Assembly (NCBI RefSeq): GCF_000422845.1
Contig: NZ_AUGV01000004.1
Location: 62,001-126,000 of the forward strand
DNA from: Oceanobacter kriegii DSM 6294
GTDB taxonomy: Bacteria > Pseudomonadota > Gammaproteobacteria > Pseudomonadales > Oceanobacteraceae
Length of the DNA: 64,000 nucleotides
Direction: 5' to 3'
Below, piece after piece: positions 23,081-33,673 of this stretch. Position 1 is the stretch's first letter; each line of letters begins with the position of its first letter. The position numbers were made by a program, and so were the translations under genes. The notes beneath the pieces are model-generated. The model saw only the letters and a program-made list of their open reading frames with translations. It did no database searches and was not told the origin of the DNA.

Positions 23081-24796
23081 CTAGCGCGCGTAATACTTGC
23101 TCCGTACCGCTTCACGCAGTGGGTTTTCTGGTGTTGCTGGTGCACTGGACATAGCTTGGACGGTGTTCGGTTCTTCCGCGTTGTCTACTGCATCCAGTCG
23201 ACACTGATACGAGTCACCCCAGGTACCATCTTCGACCAGACTGGTATTGCCGGATTCATCAACCGTGATGGTGAAGACGCTCCAGCAGTCGTCTGGCTCT
23301 CCGGCTGGCGGCGTATAAATGTGGCTGTCGCCGTCAAGGTTAAGTACCACGCGAGTTGGTGAGGACTGGATATCACCATCCCCCGAGAACCGGTGAACGC
23401 GGTAGCTGTAGGTTCCGGCAAATGGGAAGCCCGACATGGTGGTCACTTCAGGGCCAAAGCCCGTGGTGTCGTCGACGTCCAGTTGAATCTGGTCATCACC
23501 AACCAGTGCTTCTGTATCCATGTAGGAAACGTGGAAGTTGTCTTCAGCATCAACAGCCGAGGTGCCGACAAAGTGCGTGTCCAGATCACTGGGGTCTTCG
23601 CCCCAGGTCAGGGAAATTGAAATTGGTCGCGGCTCAACCACCAGACAGTTTTCCAGCGCCAGGTCTTCGTCGGACGTTGTAATATCCAGGGAGTCGTAGG
23701 CATCGCCGGCTGCGGCTTGCAGCAAGACCTCTGAGTAACGGCGCACCGACAGGCTGAACAAGCCGCTTTCATCGGCGTAGGCCGTCGACTGACCTACGTA
23801 GTCCTGGCCCTGGCTGTAGATGCGGGCGTTGGCAACCGGCAGACCTTCAATATCCACCACGCAACCGCTGACAGATACGCTGTCCATCACCTGATCGGCA
23901 TTCCAGGTAGAGAAATGCGCCACAGTGCCTTCGTAGTAGTAATTGCCGTCCAGGGTCACCAAGGTGGCTGAGCCTTCTTCTACCCAATAACCCAACGCAT
24001 CGTCGAAGTAGAACAACGGAATTTCAGCTGGCAAGGAAGATGAGTTGGCCGCCGCCGGAATACGGATGGTGGCGTTCTGGCCTTCAGCCAGGTTCAGTTC
24101 GTCCCCGGCTTCGTTCATAAAGGTGACGTTTATAGCGCCAAAGCTTTCCAGTACACCCGCCTCTTCCGTCGGGCCAATGGCATAGGTGCCTGGCATCAGT
24201 TCCGGGTCGAGGCTTGGGTCAATAAAGGTGACTTCTGCGGTTACGTCGCCACTGGCCAGTGCGCCGTCTGCAGTTACCAGCGTTGACGGAGCAATTTCGA
24301 CGATTGCGGTGTCGTCATCGCCGTTTTCAAGTACAAATCCGGCCTCAGCATCGACCGTGCTGGCGATGTTGACGGTTTGCAGCGCCAGTTCGACGCTTTC
24401 AAGTACAGCGGCGTCCGGTTCAGCAATGGCACCAGACTGAACACTGAACCCGGTTGCATCGGCGGTAACCACCACCCGGGTGGCGCCGGATACATCGGAT
24501 ACATCCAGCAAGGCGACGCCTTCGGCGTTGGAAACCGCGGTTCCCTCAACCACCGAGCCATCGGCCAGATGCCATACACCTTTTACGTTGGCTTCTGCCA
24601 ATGGCTGCCCGGTGAAGTAATTCACAACGGATACCGATACTTCGGGGGATGGTTCTGGTGATGAATCGCTGCTGTCGCTGCCACAGGCAGCCAACAACGA
24701 CGCCAGGGCGACAGCCGCCGCCAACTTGCAGGTGCCCAGTTGGGGCTTGAGGAAAGAGGTTGCGGATGTAGCCGCAGGCACTAATGAGGAACGCAT
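23081..24796 (-). CDS. Large lipoprotein with carboxypeptidase-regulatory-like repeats
   Basis: A 571-residue predicted lipoprotein. The signal segment ends SLLAACGSDSSDSS (lipobox LAAC, Cys38), followed by a Ser/Pro linker. The body holds beta-rich modules: VSVVNYFTGQPLAEANVKGV and VSGCVVDIEGLPVANARIYS look like transthyretin/CarboxypepD-reg domains. The middle region (AHFSTWNAD) resembles FAM171/CILP-type surface proteins. The ISLTWGEDPSDLDTHFVG region recalls DUF2135-like domains. The role is unknown, probably cell-surface or periplasmic binding. It is monocistronic with a strong terminator. Confidence 0.7.
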   Translation of the reverse strand: MRSSLVPAATSATSFLKPQLGTCKLAAAVALASLLAACGSDSSDSSPEPSPEVSVSVVNYFTGQPLAEANVKGVWHLADGSVVEGTAVSNAEGVALLDVSDVSGATRVVVTADATGFSVQSGAIAEPDAAVLESVELALQTVNIASTVDAEAGFVLENGDDDTAIVEIAPSTLVTADGALASGDVTAEVTFIDPSLDPELMPGTYAIGPTEEAGVLESFGAINVTFMNEAGDELNLAEGQNATIRIPAAANSSSLPAEIPLFYFDDALGYWVEEGSATLVTLDGNYYYEGTVAHFSTWNADQVMDSVSVSGCVVDIEGLPVANARIYSQGQDYVGQSTAYADESGLFSLSVRRYSEVLLQAAAGDAYDSLDITTSDEDLALENCLVVEPRPISISLTWGEDPSDLDTHFVGTSAVDAEDNFHVSYMDTEALVGDDQIQLDVDDTTGFGPEVTTMSGFPFAGTYSYRVHRFSGDGDIQSSPTRVVLNLDGDSHIYTPPAGEPDDCWSVFTITVDESGNTSLVEDGTWGDSYQCRLDAVDNAEEPNTVQAMSSAPATPENPLREAVRSKYYAR

Positions 24797-24917
24797 TCCT
24801 GGAACTCCATTTCATTACATGTCCTGACAAAGTAATGAAAAAGAGCTCCAGAGCGGACAGTTAAACGAGCGTTTTAAGACGCACGCCTCACTGCCTTCAA
24901 CAAAACTGTGAACTCTA

Positions 24918-27900
24918 TCAAGTTACAAGTTCACTCCAGCGTTTATCCAGACGTTTGAGCGACACTGGCTCTTTGGTGCCTAACGGCTGTGCGAACAGGC
25001 TCACGCGCCATTCTTCCAGCAGCCAGCGGAACTCGGTAAATGGATCAGTCGGGTCGGTCAGATCCATATTGCGGGTGTGCTTGCTGAACGGTTCGTAGAC
25101 TGAAGCAAACTCGGTCATGCCCAAACGGTCACGGGCCAAATTACCTTGCAGCTTGTCGATTCGATACTCGATGCCTTTGAGGTAACGGGTAAAGCTCTTC
25201 AGCTGGTTCCAGCTTGCATCCAGCATAAAGCCGGTAGCGAGCAAGCGTTCCAGATGCGCCTTGGCGTCACTGTAAGCCATGGCCTTGTCGAGGCTCACCG
25301 CCCCGCCCATGCTTTTGAGGGTTTTGTGGCGCAGGGTAATCCATTCGTAAAACTGGCCTAACAGCTGTTCGCCGTGCTCCACCAGCTCGTCACGACGGGC
25401 CAGACGTTTCTGGAAGTCCCGTTCTTCGTACGGCAGTGGTTCTTCCAGCGGCACAAACACTTGCTGGAACGCGGCTTCGATAAGCTGTTCGGTCAGCTCT
25501 TGCTGGGTACCCATGCCTTTGGCTTTCAGCCACCAGGGGCCCATCTTCTTCTGGATCGCACTTTTTAACATGCGCTCCTGATCGCTCAACGATTTACGGA
25601 ACAAGGCCACCAGACCACGACGGTGACTGCGATGCGCTTCATCGGCATCGGCTTCAACTGTCAGCTGCAGTTCGCCCTTCTCGACTTTCAAACAAGGGAA
25701 CGCCCGCACCTGCAAGCCGTTGACCTCAGAGGTGGTGCTTTCCGGCAGGTCGCCGAAGTCCCATCTGTTGAGGTTTTCACGTTGCAGTTCGTGTTTCACC
25801 ATGCCCTGCATCTGTGTTTGCGATACTTCACTGAGGTCGGTTTTCAGCGCTTCCAGATCGCGGCTTTCGGCGATCAGCTTGCCGTTATCCAGCACCTTGA
25901 TGTTCATTTTGAAGTGCTCAGGCACCTCGATCTGACGCAGGGCTTCAATTTCGATTTGTGGCTCAGTCGTACCGCGCAGGCGCTTGTTCAGGAACGCTGC
26001 CAGCAGGCTGTACATGCTGCCCTTCGATGGGTCGGCGGTTTCAAGAAACTCCGCCACGGTATTGGGCACTGGCACAAACAGTTTGCGGGTCGACTTTTGC
26101 AAGCCCTTGATCACAAACGCCAGCTTGTCAGCCACAAAGCCCGGCACCAGCCACTCCACCTTGGCATCCGGCACCTGCTGCAACATGGCCACCGGTACGC
26201 TCAGACTCACGCCGTCATCGCGCTCACCCGGCGCAAACTTGTAGCTGAGTGGAAATTGCAGCCCCTGCCAGTCGAGCACCGTCGGAAAGTCAGCGTCGGT
26301 GATGCCCGCAGCAGCGTCACTGAGCAGCTGATTCTGGGTCAGTTTAAGGGCTTTCTTTTCCTGCTCACTGGCTTTGGCGTACCAGCTTTCCAGATGCTTG
26401 GTGGAAACCACATGCTCCGGAATGCGCATCTGATAGAAGTCAATCAGGAAGTTGTCGTCGATCACCAGATCGCGGCGACGGGACTTTTCTTCGTACTCAG
26501 TGACTTCTTCAATCAGATCGAGGTTGTGCTGCAGGAAGTCGGCTTTGGTCTTCATTTTCTGACCAACCAGACCTTCCAGAATCAGGGTTTCCCAGGCTTC
26601 ACGCGGATGGCTGTTGGCGTAGTTCACACGCTTGCGCGGATTCACAATCAGGCCGTACAGCGAGCTTTGTTCAAACGCTACCACCTGGCCACGTTTTTCG
26701 TGCCAGTGTGGTTCGAAATACTGGTATTTCAGCAACGGACGGCCGATTTCTTCCAGCCACTGCGGCTCAATTTTGGCAACGGTACGGGCAAACAGCTTGC
26801 TGGTTTCCACCAGCTCAGCGGCCATCAACCACTTCGGCTTTTTCTTGTACTGACTTGAACCCGGGAAGATAAACAGCTTGCGGTTACGGGCACCAAGGTA
26901 CTCCAGCCCTTCGCCCTTGAAGCCAATCTGACTCAACATGCCTGCCAGCAGGGACTTATGCAGGGATTCGTAATTGGCAGGCTGTTCGTTTTCGGTCAGA
27001 CCGAGGTCTTTACACAGAATGTGCAGCTGGCGATGGGTATCACGCCACTCGCGCATGCGCATGTAGTTGAGGAAGTGCTTGGTACACCACTTTTTCAGCT
27101 GATTCTGGCTCAGCTCCTGACGCTGTTCTTCGTAGCCATTCCACAGGTTCACCAGCGCGGCGAAGTCGGAATCCTCGTCTTGCCAGATGCGGTGTTTTTC
27201 GTCGGATTGCTGCTTTTTCTCAGGCGGGCGTTCGCGTGGGTCCTGAATGGTCAGCGCTGCTGCAATGATCAGCACTTCTTTCAAAGCGTTCTGCTTTTGC
27301 GCTTCCAGCATCATACGCGCCAGACGCGGATCGGTTGGCAAACGTGCCATCTGGCGACCGAGCTGGGTCATCTTCTGCTTGCTATCGACCGCTTCCAGTT
27401 CCTGCAACAGGGTGAAACCGTCTTTAATGAAACGGTCGTCCGGCGGGTCAATAAACGGGAAGTCCTGCAAGCGGCCAAGGCCGAGGTGCAGCATCTGCAA
27501 AATAACGGCAGCGAGGTTGGTACGGCGGATTTCCGGATCGGTAAATTCATCACGGGCCAGAAAATCGCTTTCTTCGTACAAACGAATCGCCACACCCGGC
27601 ATGGTCCGGCCACAACGACCGGCACGCTGGTTGGCAGACGCTTGCGAAATCGCCTCGATCGGCAGGCGCTGAACCTTGCTGCGATAGGAATAGCGGCTGA
27701 TACGGGCAATACCGGAATCCACCACGTAGCGAATACCCGGCACAGTCAACGAGGTTTCGGCCACGTTGGTGGCCAGCACTACCCGACGACCACCGGTTGG
27801 CTTGAAAATCTTTTGCTGATCACCGGCGCTCAAGCGAGCGTACAGCGGCAGGATTTCCGTGGCCGGAATATGCGCCCGACGCAGGTATTCAGCGCATTCA

Positions 27901-28850
27901 CGAATCTCGCGTTCGCCCGGCAGGAATACCAGCACGTCGCCCGGCATGTTGTGCTGTTTATCTTCGTTGCGCAGTTCGGCCAGTGCTTCCTGAATCCCTT
28001 CAAACAGGGTGCGGTCATCGTCGTCTTCGCTTTCACGCACCAACGGGCGGTAGCGGGTTTCGACCGGATAGGTGCGGCCCGACACCTGAATCACCGGCGC
28101 ATTATTGAAGTGCTCCGAGAAACGTTCCAGATCGATGGTTGCCGAAGTGATGATGATTTTTAAATCAGGACGCTTGGGTAACAGCTGTTTCAGATAGCCC
28201 AGCAGGAAGTCGATGTTCAGGCTGCGCTCGTGCGCTTCGTCGATGATGATGACGTCGTATTCATTCAGAAAACGGTCATGCTGGGTTTGCGCCAGCAGGA
28301 TACCGTCGGTCATCAGCTTGACGCGGGTCTGGTCGTTGGAATTATCAGTGAATCGCACCTGATAACCCACCGTGGTACCCAGCTCGCAGTTCATTTCGTC
28401 TGCAATACGCTGAGCCACTGAGCGCGCGGCCAAACGACGTGGCTGGGTGTGACCAATACGGCCGTAACGACCCAATCCTGCTTCCAAACAGATTTTCGGC
28501 AGCTGGGTGGTTTTACCGGAGCCGGTTTCACCCGCGACGACCACTACCTGATTGTTCTGGATGGCTTCGAGGATTTCGTCCTTGCGCTCGGATACCGGCA
28601 AATCCGGGTAGCTGATGCGCAGCTCGCTGCTGCGGGCCTGTACCAGCGCCTGGCTCTTTTCAATACGCGCCAGCAGCTTGGCCAAGCCCTGATCGAGCGG
28701 CTTTTTCTGACGGGCACGATCAGCCAGTTCCTTGACGGAACGGCGCATGGCGAATCGATCCTTGATCAGGCAAAAATCGATGGCTTTGTGCAGGGCTTTT
28801 TGATCGAAGGAAATCTGGCTGGCGGCGGGCGCGGTGTGATCGGAAGACAA
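24918..28850 (-). CDS. hrpA: HrpA, DEAH-box ATP-dependent RNA helicase
   Basis: A 1310-residue helicase, close to the usual ~1300. Motif I GETGSGKTTQ (~107-116), motif II DEAH (204-207), motif III SATI and motif VI QRAGRCGR are present, followed by the HA2 and OB-fold regions and a long C-terminal domain (DUF3418 region). HrpA rescues stalled ribosomes and remodels RNA in the cytoplasm. The predicted start is a TTG at 28850 with AGGA eight bases upstream; no closer ATG keeps the N-terminal family region. Confidence 0.95.
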   Translation of the reverse strand: MSSDHTAPAASQISFDQKALHKAIDFCLIKDRFAMRRSVKELADRARQKKPLDQGLAKLLARIEKSQALVQARSSELRISYPDLPVSERKDEILEAIQNNQVVVVAGETGSGKTTQLPKICLEAGLGRYGRIGHTQPRRLAARSVAQRIADEMNCELGTTVGYQVRFTDNSNDQTRVKLMTDGILLAQTQHDRFLNEYDVIIIDEAHERSLNIDFLLGYLKQLLPKRPDLKIIITSATIDLERFSEHFNNAPVIQVSGRTYPVETRYRPLVRESEDDDDRTLFEGIQEALAELRNEDKQHNMPGDVLVFLPGEREIRECAEYLRRAHIPATEILPLYARLSAGDQQKIFKPTGGRRVVLATNVAETSLTVPGIRYVVDSGIARISRYSYRSKVQRLPIEAISQASANQRAGRCGRTMPGVAIRLYEESDFLARDEFTDPEIRRTNLAAVILQMLHLGLGRLQDFPFIDPPDDRFIKDGFTLLQELEAVDSKQKMTQLGRQMARLPTDPRLARMMLEAQKQNALKEVLIIAAALTIQDPRERPPEKKQQSDEKHRIWQDEDSDFAALVNLWNGYEEQRQELSQNQLKKWCTKHFLNYMRMREWRDTHRQLHILCKDLGLTENEQPANYESLHKSLLAGMLSQIGFKGEGLEYLGARNRKLFIFPGSSQYKKKPKWLMAAELVETSKLFARTVAKIEPQWLEEIGRPLLKYQYFEPHWHEKRGQVVAFEQSSLYGLIVNPRKRVNYANSHPREAWETLILEGLVGQKMKTKADFLQHNLDLIEEVTEYEEKSRRRDLVIDDNFLIDFYQMRIPEHVVSTKHLESWYAKASEQEKKALKLTQNQLLSDAAAGITDADFPTVLDWQGLQFPLSYKFAPGERDDGVSLSVPVAMLQQVPDAKVEWLVPGFVADKLAFVIKGLQKSTRKLFVPVPNTVAEFLETADPSKGSMYSLLAAFLNKRLRGTTEPQIEIEALRQIEVPEHFKMNIKVLDNGKLIAESRDLEALKTDLSEVSQTQMQGMVKHELQRENLNRWDFGDLPESTTSEVNGLQVRAFPCLKVEKGELQLTVEADADEAHRSHRRGLVALFRKSLSDQERMLKSAIQKKMGPWWLKAKGMGTQQELTEQLIEAAFQQVFVPLEEPLPYEERDFQKRLARRDELVEHGEQLLGQFYEWITLRHKTLKSMGGAVSLDKAMAYSDAKAHLERLLATGFMLDASWNQLKSFTRYLKGIEYRIDKLQGNLARDRLGMTEFASVYEPFSKHTRNMDLTDPTDPFTEFRWLLEEWRVSLFAQPLGTKEPVSLKRLDKRWSELVT

Positions 28851-28937
28851 ATCTGATCCTGTAGAAGAAGATAAAGCTTGGGCAATTATACGGCGCGAGG
28901 CACCCCGGTGGAAACCTGCTTGAACGCAGGCGGGTTA

Positions 28938-31316
28938 TCAACTGATGCTGTCTTCCACCAGGTTTTCCCACAATGTTGGTTCCAGCGCCTCCGGGTGCTC
29001 TGCCAACCAGGCACCCAACTCCGACTGTTGCAAGGGTTTGGCATAGTAGTACCCCTGAAACAGCTCGCAGCCAAACGAGCGCAGCAGGTCCAGTTGCTCG
29101 CGGGTTTCGACCCCTTCCGCCAAACTGCGAATGCCGAGGTTTTTACCAATTTCGATGATGTTACACACCATCACTCGGGAGGTGTCGGAACGCAGCATGT
29201 CATCAACAAAGCTCTTGTCGATCTTGAGCTCCTGAATCGGCAGGTTCGACAATCGGCTCAGGGACGAATAGCCGGTGCCAAAATCGTCCAGCGCAATCTG
29301 AATACCCAACCCACGGATTTTGTTCAGCAGCGAGACCATATAGCCAATGTCGTCGATCAACAGGCTTTCGGTAACCTCCAACGTCAGCAACTGCGGTTTT
29401 ACACCAAAGCGAATCAGGTGCTGTTTGAGGGTATCCAGAAAGCCCGGTTCAACCATTTGGCGCACCGAGATATTGATCGACATGCGAAAATAGGACGGCA
29501 CCGTTTCCTGAATTTCGCGTACCAACTGCAGGGCCTGTTGCAGCACGAAGTCTCCCAGTCGTGGCATCAGTCCAATGGACTCAGCGATAGGAATAAAACG
29601 CTCCGGCGAGACCAAGCCCAACGCCTGACTTTGCCAGCGCAGCAAGGCTTCAAAGCCATGCAATCGCCCTGATGAATCCAGCTGAGGTTGCAGCACCACA
29701 AAGAATTCATCCCGAGCCAACCCATGACGCAACTGCTGCTCCATATCGAGCATATTCTGGTGTTCGATCTGCATGTCGTAGGTGTACTCACGCAAGCAGT
29801 TACGGTGTTTCTTGGCCTCATACATGGCGATGTCCGAGGCCCTGAGCAGGTCGTCAACCTGATCACCGTGCTGGGGATAGCGTGCCAAACCAATGCTGAC
29901 GCCCAACTCCACCGGCACCTTATTGATGTAATACATTTCAGCCAGACGGCGCAGTATGGTGTTGGCAATTTGCTGCACTTCCTCACAGCCGTGCTGCTCA
30001 CAATGCACCAACGCCAGAAACTCATCGCCTCCCTGACGGGCTGCCAGCGCATTGGTCGGAATGCTGTCTAACAGGCGATCGGCGACTTCCATCAACACCT
30101 TGTCGCCAAATTCATGGCCGAAGTGGTCGTTGATGTTCTTGAAGTGGTCCATATCGATGTACAGCACACAAAACGGCTCACCACGCTGTAACCAGCGGTG
30201 CATGCGAGAAAACACATAGGCGCGGTTGGCGAGCTGGGTAAGCGGGTCATGAGTAGCCTGATGCAGCAGTGCGCCGTTCTTTTCCCGTTCGACCCGTTGG
30301 GCGGCTGTCACTCCCAGGTACAGAATCAATTGCAGCACCGCAAACACCAACAGATAACCAGCAATGGTAGAGAGGTATCGATTTACCAGCTCGGATCGTT
30401 TGATGGCCGACACCAGCCACAAGTCGTATTCCGGCAGGTACATCGACAAGCCGATAACGGTTTCCCCGGCAAAAGTCGCGGTGAACAACTGATCCGGCCC
30501 CGCCCCTTCGGGTGGCCGATGATCCACACTGACCTGGTTGACGGGTACGCTGAAACTTGTGTCGTTGGTTGGATTTGAACGGGTAATGGCGTCCATAAAG
30601 TCGGTATCGACCGGCGTCTGATAGCCCCATACCGGCCACTCACCGCCGGCCAGTTCGTATTGCAGGTAGCGGTCGGAGCGACGTATCAGCAACGTGCCAC
30701 TGGCATTGCCCCAGTACAAATCATCACTCAAAAAGGCATTGGCGCCAGACAGCTTCAGACCAGCCGTCATCACCGCAACCGCCTGCCCTTGCGAATTACG
30801 CAACGCTACCCGAATCGGCACCAGCTGCTGCAACAGCGCGGGCATGTAGTAAGTACGCCCCAGCACCATTCGGCGCGCATTAATGGCTTCGGCAAAGGAG
30901 AAGTGACTGACACCCTGGGTTGCCAGATTGGGCAAACTCCGCCCGGCCATATCACTGGTGACGTAGCGCATATGGCCTTCGGTATCCGCCAGCCCAAAAC
31001 CGGCCACCGCCGGATTCAGGGTCAGCAAACGATCCAGCAAACGTGTCGCAACCGATTCGGTGAATGGCACATCGTCGAAACTGTCGAGGTTAAAATCGTC
31101 CAGCAGCTGCCAGCCAACCAGCTCCAGCATGCTTTCCTGATTGCTTAGTACTGAACGTACCGAGTTGGAGGTGAGTTGCAGGTGATGACGACGATCACTG
31201 CGAATATCGCTCATCATGCTCATCCAGGTGTAGATACACAGGATGAGCATGGCGAGTACAGAAAATCCGAAAAGTCCGGGGAAAAGCCAGTTCCGATGGG
31301 CCAATGCTCTTGGCAT
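28938..31316 (-). CDS. Membrane GGDEF-EAL protein (cyclic-di-GMP turnover)
   Basis: A 792-residue protein. A first TM (LFPGLFGFSVLAMLILCIYT) and a second near residue 320 (YLLVFAVLQLILYLG) bracket a ~270-residue periplasmic sensor of CACHE-like layout. The GGDEF domain has an intact signature (RQGGDEFLAL). The EAL domain keeps EALLRWQ, NISVRQM, DDFGTGYSSL and KIDKSFV, so both synthase and phosphodiesterase activity are possible. The ATG at 31316 was chosen over a GTG three codons upstream. Confidence 0.9.
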   Translation of the reverse strand: MPRALAHRNWLFPGLFGFSVLAMLILCIYTWMSMMSDIRSDRRHHLQLTSNSVRSVLSNQESMLELVGWQLLDDFNLDSFDDVPFTESVATRLLDRLLTLNPAVAGFGLADTEGHMRYVTSDMAGRSLPNLATQGVSHFSFAEAINARRMVLGRTYYMPALLQQLVPIRVALRNSQGQAVAVMTAGLKLSGANAFLSDDLYWGNASGTLLIRRSDRYLQYELAGGEWPVWGYQTPVDTDFMDAITRSNPTNDTSFSVPVNQVSVDHRPPEGAGPDQLFTATFAGETVIGLSMYLPEYDLWLVSAIKRSELVNRYLSTIAGYLLVFAVLQLILYLGVTAAQRVEREKNGALLHQATHDPLTQLANRAYVFSRMHRWLQRGEPFCVLYIDMDHFKNINDHFGHEFGDKVLMEVADRLLDSIPTNALAARQGGDEFLALVHCEQHGCEEVQQIANTILRRLAEMYYINKVPVELGVSIGLARYPQHGDQVDDLLRASDIAMYEAKKHRNCLREYTYDMQIEHQNMLDMEQQLRHGLARDEFFVVLQPQLDSSGRLHGFEALLRWQSQALGLVSPERFIPIAESIGLMPRLGDFVLQQALQLVREIQETVPSYFRMSINISVRQMVEPGFLDTLKQHLIRFGVKPQLLTLEVTESLLIDDIGYMVSLLNKIRGLGIQIALDDFGTGYSSLSRLSNLPIQELKIDKSFVDDMLRSDTSRVMVCNIIEIGKNLGIRSLAEGVETREQLDLLRSFGCELFQGYYYAKPLQQSELGAWLAEHPEALEPTLWENLVEDSIS

Positions 31317-31497
31317 GTCCAACACGTCCGTACAATAGAGGACTGAGTGCCGGCCTGCTGTCGCGAACCGCGACCGGGTTAATCAGGCTCAAGCACATCC
31401 CCAATGAGATAATTTAAACAGCAGCGGTGCTCCATACCGATACTGACAGAATTAACAGCAAATTATCGTACACGTGTTACATGACAAGGCGAAGCCC

Positions 31498-31914
31498 TTA
31501 ACCGGCCTCTTTGACCTGCGCGATCCAATCGTCCAAATTGTAGTAATTGGACACTCGGGCGACCTTGTTGCCGCGCACCTCAAAGAAAGCACCGGCAGGC
31601 AGCACATAGCTTTGGCCTCGGGCTTCCGGCAAACCTTCATCGGTTTGCAGGTATTCGCCATGCACCACAAACTCGGCTGCGGCCCGATCGCCGTCACCGC
31701 TGCTCATAATGACGATGTTCTTCAGCTCTTCCTTGTAACTGCTGTTCATTTTTTCCATGAACAGGGCAAACGCCTGTTTGCCCTGCTCACGGCCGCCCTG
31801 GTTAATGTCGTGGATGACGTCATCCGTTAACAACGCCAGAAAGGCTTCCATATCACCGCGATTGAACGCCTGATAGTAATCAAAGATCAGGGCTTCCGTA
31901 CTGGATCGAGACAT
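31498..31914 (-). CDS. SnoaL-like / NTF2-fold protein
   Basis: A 138-residue cone-fold protein. The pattern YYQAFNRGDMEAFLALLTDD (~13-32) and ending AFFEVRGNKVARVSNYYNLDD are typical of the SnoaL/ketosteroid-isomerase-related family, often annotated only by fold. The ATG at 31914 has GAGG eight bases upstream; a longer reading to 31947 is less likely. The substrate is unknown. Confidence 0.75.
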   Translation of the reverse strand: MSRSSTEALIFDYYQAFNRGDMEAFLALLTDDVIHDINQGGREQGKQAFALFMEKMNSSYKEELKNIVIMSSGDGDRAAAEFVVHGEYLQTDEGLPEARGQSYVLPAGAFFEVRGNKVARVSNYYNLDDWIAQVKEAG

Positions 31915-32036
31915 CCTGCTTTCCTCTTTATTCATTGCAGTCAACATTCAGCTTCACCTTTCAACTTACCAATAAGCCTACGGTGGCTGTTGTGCTTATG
32001 CGACGTAAAAGAGTCTTTCAGGGTTATCAATCCCCG

Positions 32037-33005
32037 CTAGTCAGCGCGTGCAGAGTCGATTGACTGGCACAGTTCCTCAATGGCATCCAACGCCCGCATG
32101 GTCATCCGATGGGTATGATCGGCGTTTTGTACCAGCACATGCTGGTTTTTCACCGCAGGAATAGCAGGCCATTGCGCCCAGTCAACGGCGTCGTTATTGG
32201 GCTTGCCGTTGTGGTTTGGCTGAATAATCACGTCAGGCAAGCTTTCGATCACCCGTTCAAGGCCAATTTGTGGGTAGTCCCGCTGTAAGTCCTTGAACGG
32301 ATTGTCGCCACCACATAATTCCAGCTGCTGCTGAGGCCAGGCATTGCCCGCAACCGTTGTTAACGGCCGCGACCACAATTCGTAGAACACCGTCACCGGC
32401 GTGCGATCGCGGTACTGTTCACGCAGCGTACCAAGCCGTTTGGAATAGCGATCGGCCTGCTCCTGAGCGGCAACTTCACGGCCAGTCAGTTGACCATAGA
32501 AGTCGAGCTCCCGGGCAACGTCTTCCAGCTCAACCATGTCGGAATACACGACCGGTACAGCGAAACCGACCAGTCGCTGAAGGTCGGCTTCGGGATTGCC
32601 GGTTTTCCAGCCGATTACCAGATCCGGGTTCATTTGCAGAATCTTTTCGACCTGCAAACCGGCGTAAGAGCCTACCCGCGGAATCTGGTTGGCGGCTTCC
32701 GGGTAATCGGAATAATCAGTGGTACCGATAATTTGATCACCGGCACCGATGCTGTACAGCAGTTCGACGATGTGTGGAGCCAGTGCCACGATTCGCAGTT
32801 GCTGGCGCTGCTCAGCAGGCATTGCCAGCAAGCGTTCGATCACGACCACCGACGGCGCTGGCTGGTGCGCCAGTACCATTTCGTCAATCGACCTGGGGAC
32901 AGCTGCCGGTTCCGATGTAGCCGTAAGCGCCGTGGCATTGGCTGCCAGCAGCCATAAGCCAACAACACAGCTCGTGAGCTTCAAAGCAGGCAAAGGCATT
33001 ACCAA
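32037..33005 (-). CDS. btuF: BtuF, cobalamin/corrinoid-binding ABC transporter periplasmic protein
   Basis: A 322-residue periplasmic binding protein. It has a signal peptide (about residues 1-27), then RIVALAPHIVELLYSIGAGD and IIGTTDYSDYPEAANQIPRVGSY, typical of BtuF, and ends with the metal/corrinoid-binding-protein C-lobe. It delivers vitamin B12 or precursors to BtuCD. It is the last gene of the operon, and its start overlaps cobO by 7 bp. Confidence 0.9.
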   Translation of the reverse strand: MVMPLPALKLTSCVVGLWLLAANATALTATSEPAAVPRSIDEMVLAHQPAPSVVVIERLLAMPAEQRQQLRIVALAPHIVELLYSIGAGDQIIGTTDYSDYPEAANQIPRVGSYAGLQVEKILQMNPDLVIGWKTGNPEADLQRLVGFAVPVVYSDMVELEDVARELDFYGQLTGREVAAQEQADRYSKRLGTLREQYRDRTPVTVFYELWSRPLTTVAGNAWPQQQLELCGGDNPFKDLQRDYPQIGLERVIESLPDVIIQPNHNGKPNNDAVDWAQWPAIPAVKNQHVLVQNADHTHRMTMRALDAIEELCQSIDSARAD

Positions 33006-33619
33006 TCCACGCCCTTACGTGCCTTGATGCCAGCCTCAAACGCATGCTTGACCGCCTGCACTTCACTGACGGTGTCAGCCAGCTCGACCAGGCGCGGGTG
33101 GGCACCACGGCCGGTAACCACAACGGTCATGTTTTCTGGACGATTGGCCAGTGCTTCCAATACTTCGTCGAGGTCGAGGTATTCATAGGTCAGCATGTAG
33201 GTCAGTTCATCCAACAGCAGCACGTGAATGTCCGGGTCTTGCAGGAATTTCTTGCTGGCTTCCCAGGCGTCCTTGGCTGCTGCGATGTCCTTTTCACGAT
33301 CCTGAGTGTCCCAGGTAAAACCGGTTCCCATCACATGAAACGGCACACCCATTTTTTGCAGCAGGTCGCGTTCACCACAGGGCCAGGTGCCCTTTACGTA
33401 TTGCACCACGGCGGTTTTGAGGTCGTAACCCAGCGCACGGGTAATGGTGCCAAAACCGGAGGTCGACTTACCCTTGCCGTTACCGGTAATCACAATCAGG
33501 GTGCCACGCTTTTCCTTGGCGGCACGAACACGCTCACGCACTTCTGCCTGTTGCTGCTGCATTTTGGCCTTGTGCTCGGCGTTCAGGTCTTGCTGCTTCT
33601 GGTCGTTTTTATCAGTCAT
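32999..33619 (-). CDS. cobO: CobO/BtuR, corrinoid adenosyltransferase
   Basis: A 206-residue enzyme with the P-loop ITGNGKGKSTSGFGTITRAL (~44-63) and DIHVLLLDELTYMLTYEYLD plus the VVVTGRGAHPRLVELADTV signature of the CobA/CobO/BtuR type. It transfers the adenosyl group from ATP to cob(I)alamin or cob(I)yrinate. It sits between cobQ and btuF in the operon. GGAACC precedes the ATG. Confidence 0.95.
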   Translation of the reverse strand: MTDKNDQKQQDLNAEHKAKMQQQQAEVRERVRAAKEKRGTLIVITGNGKGKSTSGFGTITRALGYDLKTAVVQYVKGTWPCGERDLLQKMGVPFHVMGTGFTWDTQDREKDIAAAKDAWEASKKFLQDPDIHVLLLDELTYMLTYEYLDLDEVLEALANRPENMTVVVTGRGAHPRLVELADTVSEVQAVKHAFEAGIKARKGVDW

Positions 33620-33673
33620 AAGGTTCCGTTAACCCCTGTTTTCGTGCACGACGGCAAAACCGCCGCATTGCAT

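Noticed and set aside
25623-28163. Long plus-strand frames (25623-26858 and 26958-28163) opposite hrpA
   Set aside because: They lie inside the conserved hrpA coding sequence and have His/Gln/Phe-rich composition typical of antisense shadows.
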